DNA from: Echinicola pacifica DSM 19836
GTDB lineage: Bacteria; Bacteroidota; Bacteroidia; Cytophagales; Cyclobacteriaceae
Length of the DNA: 64,000 nt
Reading direction: 5' to 3'
Assembly (NCBI RefSeq): GCF_000373245.1
Contig: NZ_KB890750.1
Span: 165,255 to 229,254 of the forward strand
Part shown: piece after piece, positions 54,460 to 63,431 of the stretch
How positions within the stretch are numbered: the first letter of the stretch is position 1
How the letters are laid out: every line of letters starts with the position of its first letter
The notes under the pieces: generated by a model
What the model saw: only the letters and a program-made list of their open reading frames with translations
What the model was told of the DNA's origin: nothing
Database searches by the model: none
Made by a program: the position numbers and the translations under genes

Positions 54460-57360
54460 TTAGTTTTTCAAGGTCAACCATTTTCCGCTTAGGCTTGGGT
54501 CAATATTGAATCTGATTGATCCCTTATTAGTTTTATAATAAATACCATTCCCTTGAGGGTCGGACAAGTGAATGTTGGAACTTTTTCTATTGCTTGATAG
54601 TGGAATACTCACCTCTCCTTTTCCTTTTACCATGATCAGCGTTTCATTAGGACTTTCAGGAGAGGGAACGAAGGCTATTTTTTCCAATTTCTGATCAGAA
54701 AACTGGTACTTTACCCCATCAATTTGGATACTATTGCAGGATTCCCCTTCAAAGGCCTCCAGCTTCTGGTCTGCGTTCATTCTAAAGGCCATCGTCAAGC
54801 GGCCATTATAGGTCAGCTTATGGCCATTCACCTTATAGTCCACCAAATCTATCTCAACTGGCGGCATAGGGTTAAGCTCAAGGTCTCTTTGGTCCTCAGA
54901 CTTATTTCTGGAGAAGCCCCCAGACCAGGTTTCCCGGTGATTTTTATAATGCCTGACGATCACGGTGGTTCCATTTGGAAAACGGGTGCTTAGGTAGTCG
55001 CTGGTTCGGGAGAGGTGTTCGGTATTGTCATTTACACCTACAAAAGTCCCCGTGGAGGGATAGGCGCCCAGCCCATCCAAAATCTCAAATAGGCTGCGGG
55101 TTTCGTAGCCTAAACTAGCAGATTGGTCATCTCTAGGTCGGAATCCGAAGTAATAAGCATTGTCATTCCCTGTGCCTACCAATAAATCCGTGTCGCAATA
55201 AGCTAAAGGCGCGGTCCCCTGGGCTGCTTCTACCGGATAAATTCTATCTACAATAAAATCCGTAAGGATCAGCTGGGAAGGAATATCCGACAAGTGGCCA
55301 GCAAAGTCAATTTTCATACCCACTGCAAGCTGCCCTTGGTATAATGAAGGCTGGTAATTTAAGCCAAATAGCTTCTCCCATTTCTCCAAACAAGCTTCTC
55401 CATCTCCATTGATTAATGGAGGCGGTCCAAACCAAAACACTTTCCCGGAAGCATCGACCAGGTCAGCCATCAGGTCTAATACCCCTGCTTGTGGCAATGG
55501 CTCATAAAGGGTCACCAGACTGCTATATTCCCTGTCCTTGACCTGAAGTTTACCATTTTCGTTGATAGTGCCTAGTTCCAGCAGTTTCTCGGCAGTGATA
55601 AAATTGGCATAGCCATACTGTACCATCCAGCTGCCAAACCGCTCTTCTGCTGCCACCAAATTCATAGGATAAAGAATTAAAACATCCACATCACGGTGGA
55701 CTTTGCCCGTGATAAACTGCATGGATCGGGACTTGGTCTGCCCACCATAGGCATCATTGATAGCTCCTTTTCGTTCCCTTACTTCATCTGGCATTCCCCA
55801 GAATGCTGGATAAGACGCGGGATTCTTATTCAACACGCCCAAACTAGCCGACATAGCTGCTCCATAGTAATTGCGGTCATTCCATCCCAGTTCCGCAAAA
55901 TCATTCCGGGTAGGCTCCAAGTAATCTCCCCAATTAAAATAATCATAACAGGCTGCAGCAGCCTGCTGAACGGTGTTTCCCCAAATAAAATTAGAAGTGT
56001 ATTCATACTTATACGCATGTCGATCTAGGTCTTCGGTATTCCACAGGTCCACAGTGGGGCTTTCTGCCCATGATGAATGACCGCTAGTACCAAAATCATC
56101 AATATTAAATAGATCACTGGCGTATTTCTTGGCTTTAGAAAATAGATCCACAATATGGCTATTTAGTAACTTATAATACCGATCCCGAAACAGGATACTG
56201 CGCTGGATATCTTCGGCAGTCTCGCCAAATACATACTGTATATTCTCAGAGGCGGTGGCATTATTGCTCGTAATATTAGGGCCATAAGCAAAGTATAAAA
56301 TGTCCTTCTCTTCAAATGGTTGTCCAAATTTTTCCTTATATACTTCTCCTAGAGTGGGTGCATAATAGCGCAGGGCAAATTGACCGTTGTCATGATGTTG
56401 AAAGTATTTCCAATCCTGCTGGATATGCATTTCATCGGAATAGAAATGGTTGATTTTAATCCCCTCGTCGGCATATTTTTTTAGTAAGTCCTTTAGAAAA
56501 GGTAATGCCTCACTGCTGAAATACTCCATTTCAGGAACTTCATATTCGAGTAATACCAGGACCTTATCATAGCCCTCCATCTCATGAGTTTCCTCAGAAT
56601 AGATGCTCACCCGATTGGCACGGTTAGGACTGGGCTTGGAGGGATTACTCCATAGGTCGGTATCCATTTCCTTGTCCTTATTATCATTAGCTTCTGGCTC
56701 CCATATATCGATCCTGATATCCTCTAGAGGAAGTATTTGCTCACGATTCACGGCAATATAAGGTGTATTCCTGATTGCCTTTTCCTTGAATGCATAAGCC
56801 TTGTATGACTTAAGTTTAATAGCAAAATTACCCTTATTATTAGACCAAATACGTTGCTGCCAAAGAGATACATGAAACTCCCCGGTCTCTGGATTTCTTA
56901 AGCCCACCTTATAGTGCAGCCATGTGCCGTTTTTACCAGTTTTGTTTTTGAAAGAAGGCCCTAATTCCAGTGGACTCAGCAGGCTAAGTCCCATGCTCAG
57001 TCCATAGTCTTTAGCAAAATCGGCAATGATTTTAATTTTATCTACATACTCGTCCATATCAGGGGTGAGCTTTCGCTCTGTGATTTCCTGATTTCTATAT
57101 TGACGAAAAAACTCATCAAAGGCGATCGTTAAGGTATGATCGCCCTTACGCTGTGCCGCTTCACATACCTCACGAAGACTAGCATAGCGCTTGGTAAATC
57201 CTGTGGAAACATCTATTTTCTTATCTGGATCGGTCAGGTCCTCCAGCTGCTGGTCACTCGTCAGGATGATCGTGCTGGCGATCACTTCCTTAGGTACGAT
57301 AAGAGTGGCCAAACCAAAGATAACCAGGTATTTCAAATGGTTTATAAGGTTTTTTTTCAT
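54460..57360 (-). CDS. Large secreted protein, probable glycoside hydrolase of unrecognised family
   Basis: 966 residues; I do not recognise the family. The N-terminal signal (about 1-28, ending VIAS) implies export. Residues ~60-550 look like a barrel-type hydrolase: YVDKIKIIADFAKDYGLSMG, VLVLLEYEVPEMEYFS, then INHFYSDEMHIQQDWKYF, where the acidic pair at 309-310 is a plausible catalytic site. Residues ~560-680 (VDVLILYPMNLVAAEERFG, then LDLMADLVDASGKVFWFGPPP) resemble the class I glutamine-amidotransferase-like domain seen in GH42-, GH151- and GH106-type enzymes. The rest is beta-rich (TTVIVRHYKNHRETWSGGFSRN). It ends the operon with GH78 and a sulfatase. A hydrolase on a 6-deoxysugar glycan is the best guess (inference). 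Confidence 0.6.
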   Translation of the reverse strand: MKKNLINHLKYLVIFGLATLIVPKEVIASTIILTSDQQLEDLTDPDKKIDVSTGFTKRYASLREVCEAAQRKGDHTLTIAFDEFFRQYRNQEITERKLTPDMDEYVDKIKIIADFAKDYGLSMGLSLLSPLELGPSFKNKTGKNGTWLHYKVGLRNPETGEFHVSLWQQRIWSNNKGNFAIKLKSYKAYAFKEKAIRNTPYIAVNREQILPLEDIRIDIWEPEANDNKDKEMDTDLWSNPSKPSPNRANRVSIYSEETHEMEGYDKVLVLLEYEVPEMEYFSSEALPFLKDLLKKYADEGIKINHFYSDEMHIQQDWKYFQHHDNGQFALRYYAPTLGEVYKEKFGQPFEEKDILYFAYGPNITSNNATASENIQYVFGETAEDIQRSILFRDRYYKLLNSHIVDLFSKAKKYASDLFNIDDFGTSGHSSWAESPTVDLWNTEDLDRHAYKYEYTSNFIWGNTVQQAAAACYDYFNWGDYLEPTRNDFAELGWNDRNYYGAAMSASLGVLNKNPASYPAFWGMPDEVRERKGAINDAYGGQTKSRSMQFITGKVHRDVDVLILYPMNLVAAEERFGSWMVQYGYANFITAEKLLELGTINENGKLQVKDREYSSLVTLYEPLPQAGVLDLMADLVDASGKVFWFGPPPLINGDGEACLEKWEKLFGLNYQPSLYQGQLAVGMKIDFAGHLSDIPSQLILTDFIVDRIYPVEAAQGTAPLAYCDTDLLVGTGNDNAYYFGFRPRDDQSASLGYETRSLFEILDGLGAYPSTGTFVGVNDNTEHLSRTSDYLSTRFPNGTTVIVRHYKNHRETWSGGFSRNKSEDQRDLELNPMPPVEIDLVDYKVNGHKLTYNGRLTMAFRMNADQKLEAFEGESCNSIQIDGVKYQFSDQKLEKIAFVPSPESPNETLIMVKGKGEVSIPLSSNRKSSNIHLSDPQGNGIYYKTNKGSIRFNIDPSLSGKWLTLKN

Positions 57361-57494
57361 GGCTTATTGGGTGTTTATATTTGATAAAATTTACGCTTTC
57401 TCATATTAAGGGCATAGCGATTCCGAGAGCTTCTCAGGGATGTCCTGAGGAGACTTATAGAGAGAATATATATAGACTTTGATTGTATTTATTG

Positions 57495-57527
57495 GCCTTC
57501 GGCAAAGTGATTATTTTTGCCGAAGGC
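57495..57527 (-). promoter_or_regulatory. Intercistronic hairpin after sulfatase
   Basis: GCCTTCGGCAAA (57495-57506) and TTTGCCGAAGGC (57516-57527) form a perfect 12-base-pair stem with a 9-base loop. It starts one base after the sulfatase stop codon and precedes the 966-residue protein gene by about 135 bases. The minus strand lacks a T-run after it, so a processing/stability element or an atypical terminator is possible. Confidence 0.75.
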
Positions 57528-57528
57528 G

Positions 57529-58899
57529 CTATTCCTGAGCCTCACGCTTCCCATCCAGATACCAATCAAAGTATTTCTGACCATTGGAGCTCATCTCATC
57601 ACCATTTGCTGGCTCCATCAGACTTGCTTCCCATTGATCGAGTTGCTTTCGCAATTCTTGGGCTCTGGTGGGGTATTGAGATAGGAGATTTGTGGACTCT
57701 TCTACATCTGCCTCCAGATCAAAAAGGTATTCTCTCGATTCACCCCTTAGGTATTTCCACTTACCAGTACGTATGGCAGACTGTCCCACCCAGCGCCAAA
57801 ATAATGTCTCATGGGGCGCTCCATGACTTTGACCATTCAGGAAGGGAATAAGGTTTACTCCGTCCAGCTCCTCCGCTTTCGGTAGGCCAGCAATCGCCAC
57901 CGCTGTGGCAGCCACATCCAGCGTAATCACGGGCTGAGCATACACCTGACCACCTGTGATCCTCCCCTTCCAATAAGCCACAAATGGTACTCTAATGCCT
58001 CCCTCAGTTAGCATTCCCTTTTCCCCATTCATGGGCGTATTGAGCGAACCATCCCAGCCTGGGCCTCCTCCGGGTGCATCCAGTTTGTGGATTTTCAGTG
58101 GTGCACCATTATCACCAATGATAAATATCAGCGTGTTTTCTTCAATTTTGAGGTCTCTTAAGGTTTGCATAATTTTTCCGACTCCATCATCCACCGCAGA
58201 CAGCATGGCCAGAGCCTGCCTCCTTCTTTCTGGCATCTCCCCAGGAAAGCGGTCCAGATAGTGCTGGGGTGCATCCAATGGTACATGAGGTGCTCTGTAG
58301 GCCAGATAAAAGAAAAATGGCTGCTCCTTAAACTTATTAATAAAGGTAACCGCAGCATCGCTACAGGCGTCCAGGTGATAAGCATTCGTATTTTCTGGTC
58401 CTAAGTCTTTTTCTGTGCCATCCATTCGGAAGTTTGAAAGCCCAGGCCGATTGCTATTCTTATAAAATACCCAGTCGAACCCATGGTCTGTAATTTCAGA
58501 CCCTTCTCCCAAATGCCATTTTCCAGCCATGCCCGTTGCATAGCCCGCGGGCTTTAGTCTCTCCGCTATCGTCAGGCTACTATTAAATCCATTAAGCCCA
58601 CCAGTCTTATAATCTCCATTGGACTCCAAACCAAATTTATTTTGGTACTGGCCACTTAGCAATCCACCTCTGGAGGGGACACACTGGGGAGCCGTAGAAT
58701 AACCATCCGTCATCCGCGCACCGTTGAGCGCAAGTTCATCAATATTTGGCGTCTTTAGATCCGTCAATACACCTTGGGCATTGATGTCAGCATAGCCGTG
58801 ATCATCCGTATAGATCACAATTATATTGGGCTTTTGGGCATAAGTCTGATAGCTGAGTCCCCCCAAAACTATGCAGCCTAGTATAAATTTATTTATCAT
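57529..58899 (-). CDS. Secreted sulfatase (family S1, CVPSR active site)
   Basis: A 456-residue sulfatase with a short signal peptide ending near QTYAQ (residue 22). IYTDDHGYADINAQG near residue 30, CVPSR starting at Cys73, GKWHLGEGSEITDHGFDW and IIGDNGAP form the site; Gly replaces the common Ser before the Asp-Asn pair. The segment after the active site (SGQYQNKFGLESNGDY) differs from the other sulfatases here, so it is probably a separate S1 branch. It lies between GH78 (238 bases upstream) and the 966-residue putative glycosidase, and is followed directly by a strong hairpin. Desulfation of a rhamnose-type or related sugar is possible. Confidence 0.92.
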   Translation of the reverse strand: MINKFILGCIVLGGLSYQTYAQKPNIIVIYTDDHGYADINAQGVLTDLKTPNIDELALNGARMTDGYSTAPQCVPSRGGLLSGQYQNKFGLESNGDYKTGGLNGFNSSLTIAERLKPAGYATGMAGKWHLGEGSEITDHGFDWVFYKNSNRPGLSNFRMDGTEKDLGPENTNAYHLDACSDAAVTFINKFKEQPFFFYLAYRAPHVPLDAPQHYLDRFPGEMPERRRQALAMLSAVDDGVGKIMQTLRDLKIEENTLIFIIGDNGAPLKIHKLDAPGGGPGWDGSLNTPMNGEKGMLTEGGIRVPFVAYWKGRITGGQVYAQPVITLDVAATAVAIAGLPKAEELDGVNLIPFLNGQSHGAPHETLFWRWVGQSAIRTGKWKYLRGESREYLFDLEADVEESTNLLSQYPTRAQELRKQLDQWEASLMEPANGDEMSSNGQKYFDWYLDGKREAQE

Positions 58900-59137
58900 A
58901 AGTGTCTCATTTTATTTGTTATATGCTTCATTTTTTACCTACTCTGCCTCTATCTGACCTTAGGTCAAACCCTATTCCTTATAGAGTATGTCCTCCGGAA
59001 AAGGCTATCACCTCCATAATTAGGGAGGTGAGATTAAATAGATGAAGAGAATCGCCCTTGAATTATCTTTTAATGGTCAAAGGTTATGGAGTTTTACTTT
59101 AGGACACAGGAGCAAATCTTCCAGCACCCTTCAGGTT

Positions 59138-61963
59138 CTAATTATCGAGTTTTGATTTTAGCTGGTATTTCCCTGCGGGCAATTGAATGAGTTCAGCATA
59201 CCCTTGACCATCGGTAATTTCCTGTTTCTCCACCTTGATTACTTCTTGCATCTTAGTAATTTCAATTAGCCGCCCTGGAACTCTTAGCTTGCCTGTGGCT
59301 CCGGCAGGTACTTCTACGGTCCAGGACAGCAGCGAATTTTCCTGTTTCCATGAACTTTCGATTTCTCCCATTGGTGAAGCAAATCGGCAGGTAACCCATT
59401 CAAGCTCATCAATTATTTGGGGCTGAAAATGAATCAACTCATAGCCGGGGAATTCCGCATCGGGCTGGACTCCGGCAAGCCCTTCATAAAACCACCTGAC
59501 GAAGGCTCCCTGAAAAGGATGGCTCATGGACTGTATATAGGGTATATCTTCATCCTGCTCAGTGGGCCATACCTCCCAAAAGGTGGTAGCTCCTCTTTGG
59601 ATCAGATAATTGAAGCTTGGGGCATCTGTTTGATTTAGGACTTTCCAGGCAGTTTGGTAATAACCGTACTTCCCTAGTACCCGCCATAATGAGGGCATGC
59701 CAAACACGCCTGTCTCAAAGTGATATCCAGCATCTTTTACCTGTCGGTTTAGATTGGCCGCCACTTCCTTATGCCGATCAGGAGCCAATACATTCCAATC
59801 TATCGCTATAGCATTGACAGTCTGATCAGGTGTATATTCGGGGCTATCTCCATAGAATGCCTCTGTGAATGCCTTTCGAATCTCCCTTGACAGTTGGTCA
59901 AAATATTCATAATCCTCTTGCTTCCCCAGAAGCCTGGCCACCTCTGCAGTGATCCGCGCACTGCGGTAATAGCAGGCAGTGGAAAGCATAGGAGATATGG
60001 CCCCATATATTTCTCTATCAGTTTTTCCTTCAGGATTGTCGATGATAGGCTTTACCCAATCTCCCATTCCCGAATATACCAGGTCATTGGTGGAGATTCC
60101 CTGTAGATGTCTAGTCCATTGTATAATGGAAGAATAGTGTTTTTCCAGCGGCCGTAGGTCGCCCGTGTGCAAATATATGTCCCATGGGATAAAGGCGATG
60201 GCGCTGCCCCAATCCGGAGAACCTTCACCGATAAATCGCTTGCCGGGTGCCACCATCGTGGGTATTCCACTTTCCTTGAGCTGGACGCTGCGCTCTCCAA
60301 ATTCATCTCCAAAACATAGCATTCTCGAGCTGATCAAAGCCGTGCTGGCGATGTCCTCTGTATATTTGCGCCACATACTTGCGGCATCAAATCGAAACAT
60401 GGTATAAGGCACGGTCAGGTGAGCATCTCCTGTCCATCCGCATCTCTCCCGTACGGGACAGTCCACCGGTACCCCTAGCACGCTGCCCACTTGGGTCCAA
60501 TGGGCCATATCAAAGAGCTTATTTATCAAGGAATCCGAAGAACTGAAATGTCCCGTAATGGCCATATCAGTATGGATAACTATTCCCTCCAGGAAGTCCC
60601 TACCAGGAGATTTTTCCTTTAACGCTCCATCTTCGACGCTCACCTCAGCATATCGGAAACCATGGTAACTGAATCTTGGCTCCCAAATTTCCTCCCCATT
60701 TCCCTTGCAGATATATTCATCGGTCTGGATCACTTTGGTGGCCTTTACTCCACTGGTGGCATAATTCAGTTCGCCCGAGGGCAGTTTATCTTCTGCATAG
60801 CGAATGGTAATCCTGGTTCCCGGAGAAGCATTTACCTTCATCTTTGCCCAGCCCACGAGGTTCTGCCCAAAGTCAAGTATCCAGGTATTTGCATGTAATT
60901 GACGGACATCCTTTACAGGAACTCGACCAGTGCGGATGCTTGGAGGCAATTGCTGAGCCACCAGCTTTCCACCGGCGGGAGGTAATTTATTTGCGGCTTG
61001 CCAACCTGTTGGAGCAGTGTTAACCTTAGCCCAGTCCGCAGTATAAAGTCTGGCATCATAGCTTTCTCCAGCGTAGATATTGGAGGCCTTGATAGCGCTT
61101 TGTTTAGTCTGCCATGATTCATCGGTCCCGATGAGCTCTGTGCTGCCATCTTTATATTCGATTTCCAGTTGGGCAATGACCTTGGGCTGGCCATAGCTCA
61201 GGCCATTGGGCCCCCAAACTCTATCCTGATTATAAAAGCCATCTCCAAGCCAAAATCCCAAGGTATTGAGCCCCTGCCGAAGCTGCTGGCTGAGGTCATG
61301 CGCGATATAGAAACTTCGTATATTGTAATCCGTCTGCGCTGGCTGTAAGACCTCCTCCCCTATTTTCTGGCCATTGAGCCAGCTCTCATGCAGTCCCAAA
61401 CCGCAAACATATAGTCTCGCTTTGGAGATCTCCTTGCTGATCTCAAAGCTCCGGCGTAACCATGGCGCTGACTTTTCCCTTTGACTACTGGTCATTCCTA
61501 TCCACTCCGCCGTCCAGTCACTATCATGTTTTAGGCCGACCTCAAAATGAAAATTATCACTCCACACTCCCCTTTCTTTATCTTCATAGACACTGCGTAC
61601 TTTCCACCAGACGGAGGAGCGTGAAGCTAAGGATGAGGCATCGAAAATCATCCATGCTCCTTTGCCAATGGGCCTTAGAGTGACAGGAAGGAGATTTCCT
61701 TGGTTTTGAATGAGCTTTGACTCTTGGTCAGAGGCCATTAGCTCGTAGCCGATAAGCGGTTTGCCGGGGATATCCTTAGGAGCCTGCCAGGATAATCTGG
61801 GCTTTGCTTCATCAGTGACTACCCAATTGGCAAAACCTTCCACCTTTAAGTTTATAATTTTGCTGTGCTCCCCGAGACCGGCCTTCTCTACGGTAGAAAT
61901 TCGTGAACATCCCCATGAGAAAAGGCCAATGAGTAAGCTTATAGAAATTATAATATGTCGCAT
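59138..61963 (-). CDS. Alpha-L-rhamnosidase, GH78
   Basis: A 941-residue GH78-type alpha-L-rhamnosidase with lipobox SWGC near residue 19. Domains in order: an N-terminal beta-sandwich (PRLSWQAPKDIPGKPLIGYEL), the Bac_rhamnosid_N domain (ARLYVCGLGLHESWLNGQKIG, TDYNIRSFYIAHDLS, LGFWLGDGFYNQD), a further sandwich (TWILDFGQNLVGWAKM), then the (alpha/alpha)6 barrel with CPVRERCGWTGDAHLT near residue 506, which holds the conserved acid site. The probable base Glu is in TTFWEVWPTEQ, followed by SMSHPFQGAFVRWFYEGLAGVQPD. The C-terminal sandwich ends the protein. It is part of the right-hand operon with the GH-A-like protein and a sulfatase, suggesting a rhamnose-bearing sulfated glycan. Confidence 0.93.
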   Translation of the reverse strand: MRHIIISISLLIGLFSWGCSRISTVEKAGLGEHSKIINLKVEGFANWVVTDEAKPRLSWQAPKDIPGKPLIGYELMASDQESKLIQNQGNLLPVTLRPIGKGAWMIFDASSLASRSSVWWKVRSVYEDKERGVWSDNFHFEVGLKHDSDWTAEWIGMTSSQREKSAPWLRRSFEISKEISKARLYVCGLGLHESWLNGQKIGEEVLQPAQTDYNIRSFYIAHDLSQQLRQGLNTLGFWLGDGFYNQDRVWGPNGLSYGQPKVIAQLEIEYKDGSTELIGTDESWQTKQSAIKASNIYAGESYDARLYTADWAKVNTAPTGWQAANKLPPAGGKLVAQQLPPSIRTGRVPVKDVRQLHANTWILDFGQNLVGWAKMKVNASPGTRITIRYAEDKLPSGELNYATSGVKATKVIQTDEYICKGNGEEIWEPRFSYHGFRYAEVSVEDGALKEKSPGRDFLEGIVIHTDMAITGHFSSSDSLINKLFDMAHWTQVGSVLGVPVDCPVRERCGWTGDAHLTVPYTMFRFDAASMWRKYTEDIASTALISSRMLCFGDEFGERSVQLKESGIPTMVAPGKRFIGEGSPDWGSAIAFIPWDIYLHTGDLRPLEKHYSSIIQWTRHLQGISTNDLVYSGMGDWVKPIIDNPEGKTDREIYGAISPMLSTACYYRSARITAEVARLLGKQEDYEYFDQLSREIRKAFTEAFYGDSPEYTPDQTVNAIAIDWNVLAPDRHKEVAANLNRQVKDAGYHFETGVFGMPSLWRVLGKYGYYQTAWKVLNQTDAPSFNYLIQRGATTFWEVWPTEQDEDIPYIQSMSHPFQGAFVRWFYEGLAGVQPDAEFPGYELIHFQPQIIDELEWVTCRFASPMGEIESSWKQENSLLSWTVEVPAGATGKLRVPGRLIEITKMQEVIKVEKQEITDGQGYAELIQLPAGKYQLKSKLDN

Positions 61964-62203
61964 GATATCGATTCGTTAATCTTTACTACTCAGGCAGTTC
62001 CTGATCCCTTTCTTTATTGACCTTGCCAAAGGGATATATTCTCCCCTAAATTGAATCCTGGTTAATTACTAAATAATATTCCGGAGGCATTAAGAGTTAC
62101 TTTCCCTTATCCAGTTCGATAGCTTTATTTTTTTTATAAAATTACACAAGCAGCTATAGGATATTTTCAGATCCTTTTGGGAGTCAACATGATATAGGAT
62201 TAT

Positions 62204-63301
62204 CTACTGGCCTGTAATCTCTTTTAATTTGGAAAAGAAGGCTTTTTTACGAGCAGAGCTTATTCCCCAGTCGATAGGAACACTTTGATAACCCTCTGTG
62301 AATCCTTCACCTTGCATTCTGAAATCAAAATATCCCCAGGAAGCATAGGATTTTATAGCCGCTTTAAAATTGTAATTTTCATCGTCGTAGTTAAAGTGGT
62401 CGTCTTCATTAAACAGTATTGGCTGGCCTCTGTAGCTGGGAAGGTTTTTAGTTTTGATAACCATATCGGTGATGCCAGTCGGCTTACTCACGCCATTTCC
62501 ATGAAGCAAAATAAAGTCCGACACTTCTACCACCTCGGCTGAGGGTATAAGCTTACCACCATAGCTGGTACTTACTAATAAGGATCCCTTGCTTTTTTCG
62601 CGAACTCTTACGATCAATTCCTGTATTCTCTTTTGGGTCAGTATCGGATGATCATAAGGGCCATTGCATTCATTATTGATCTCTATAAGCAGGTTTTTAT
62701 ATCCTTTGTCCAGTATCCATTCTGTGATATTGTCGGTGGCATTCAGCACTGCATTTTCATCCTTGAGGTATTGGTCCTGCCCAAAGTAAAAATATCCGAA
62801 GATGACGACCATGCCCAGGTCGTCGGCTTTATTCAGCAGCCGTTCCAGACGATCTATATATGCCGGGACCAATTCTCCCTGTGCGTCAAAAGCTGAATTA
62901 CGACAATTGTGACCACTGTACCCCACAGGGCTGCCTCCTTGGAGGTTGAGGGAAAAGGCCAGCAAGCCATGGGCTCGCCATTCCGGCATTGCAGCAACAA
63001 ATTCATCCGTATTCCTATCTGCATCCCATTTTTGGGTGTCGGGATATACAAACTCGCCCACTGTATTAGGGTTTTGATCATCAAAGATACCCTGGACCAT
63101 TCTTGAGTTCATCAGCAGGCCCTCTATTTTGTTGCCTTCCCAATACCTCCCTTCATAGGTCAATGTATCATTGATATAAAACTGCCCATCCTTGATAGAC
63201 ACTTTGGTTTTAGCCATTTCTTGAGCTAATAGTTCCCCTGAAGTCATGACCAATATCAGGACCAGGTGAAAAACTTTTTTAAGTGTATTGATTCGTATCA
63301 T
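62204..63301 (-). CDS. Secreted clan GH-A-like glycoside hydrolase, family unassigned
   Basis: 365 residues with a signal peptide ending near LLAQE (residue 28). The body reads as a (beta/alpha)8 barrel of clan GH-A: EFVAAMPEWRAHGLLAFSLNLQGG near residue 100, LERLLNKADDLGMVVIFGYFYF near 152, LLIEINNECNGP near 204 and QPILFNEDDHF near 294. Glu211 (NNEC) fits the strand-4 acid/base and Glu300 (FNED) the strand-7 nucleophile, so a retaining mechanism is expected. I cannot place it in a numbered family; a GH5-like or one of the newer marine endo-hydrolase families are candidates. It could be the endo-acting enzyme that the right-hand operon otherwise lacks. Confidence 0.65.
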   Translation of the reverse strand: MIRINTLKKVFHLVLILVMTSGELLAQEMAKTKVSIKDGQFYINDTLTYEGRYWEGNKIEGLLMNSRMVQGIFDDQNPNTVGEFVYPDTQKWDADRNTDEFVAAMPEWRAHGLLAFSLNLQGGSPVGYSGHNCRNSAFDAQGELVPAYIDRLERLLNKADDLGMVVIFGYFYFGQDQYLKDENAVLNATDNITEWILDKGYKNLLIEINNECNGPYDHPILTQKRIQELIVRVREKSKGSLLVSTSYGGKLIPSAEVVEVSDFILLHGNGVSKPTGITDMVIKTKNLPSYRGQPILFNEDDHFNYDDENYNFKAAIKSYASWGYFDFRMQGEGFTEGYQSVPIDWGISSARKKAFFSKLKEITGQ

Positions 63302-63431
63302 CTGAGTTTTTTTTAGTCTTGATTTATCTTTTCCCTTTATATTTTTTTCTCAAGAAGATCCTACTTATAAGCCTATCTAAGGCGGGAAAGTTGATTATAG
63401 ATTCCCTGTGAAAATCTATTTGACCTAACTT

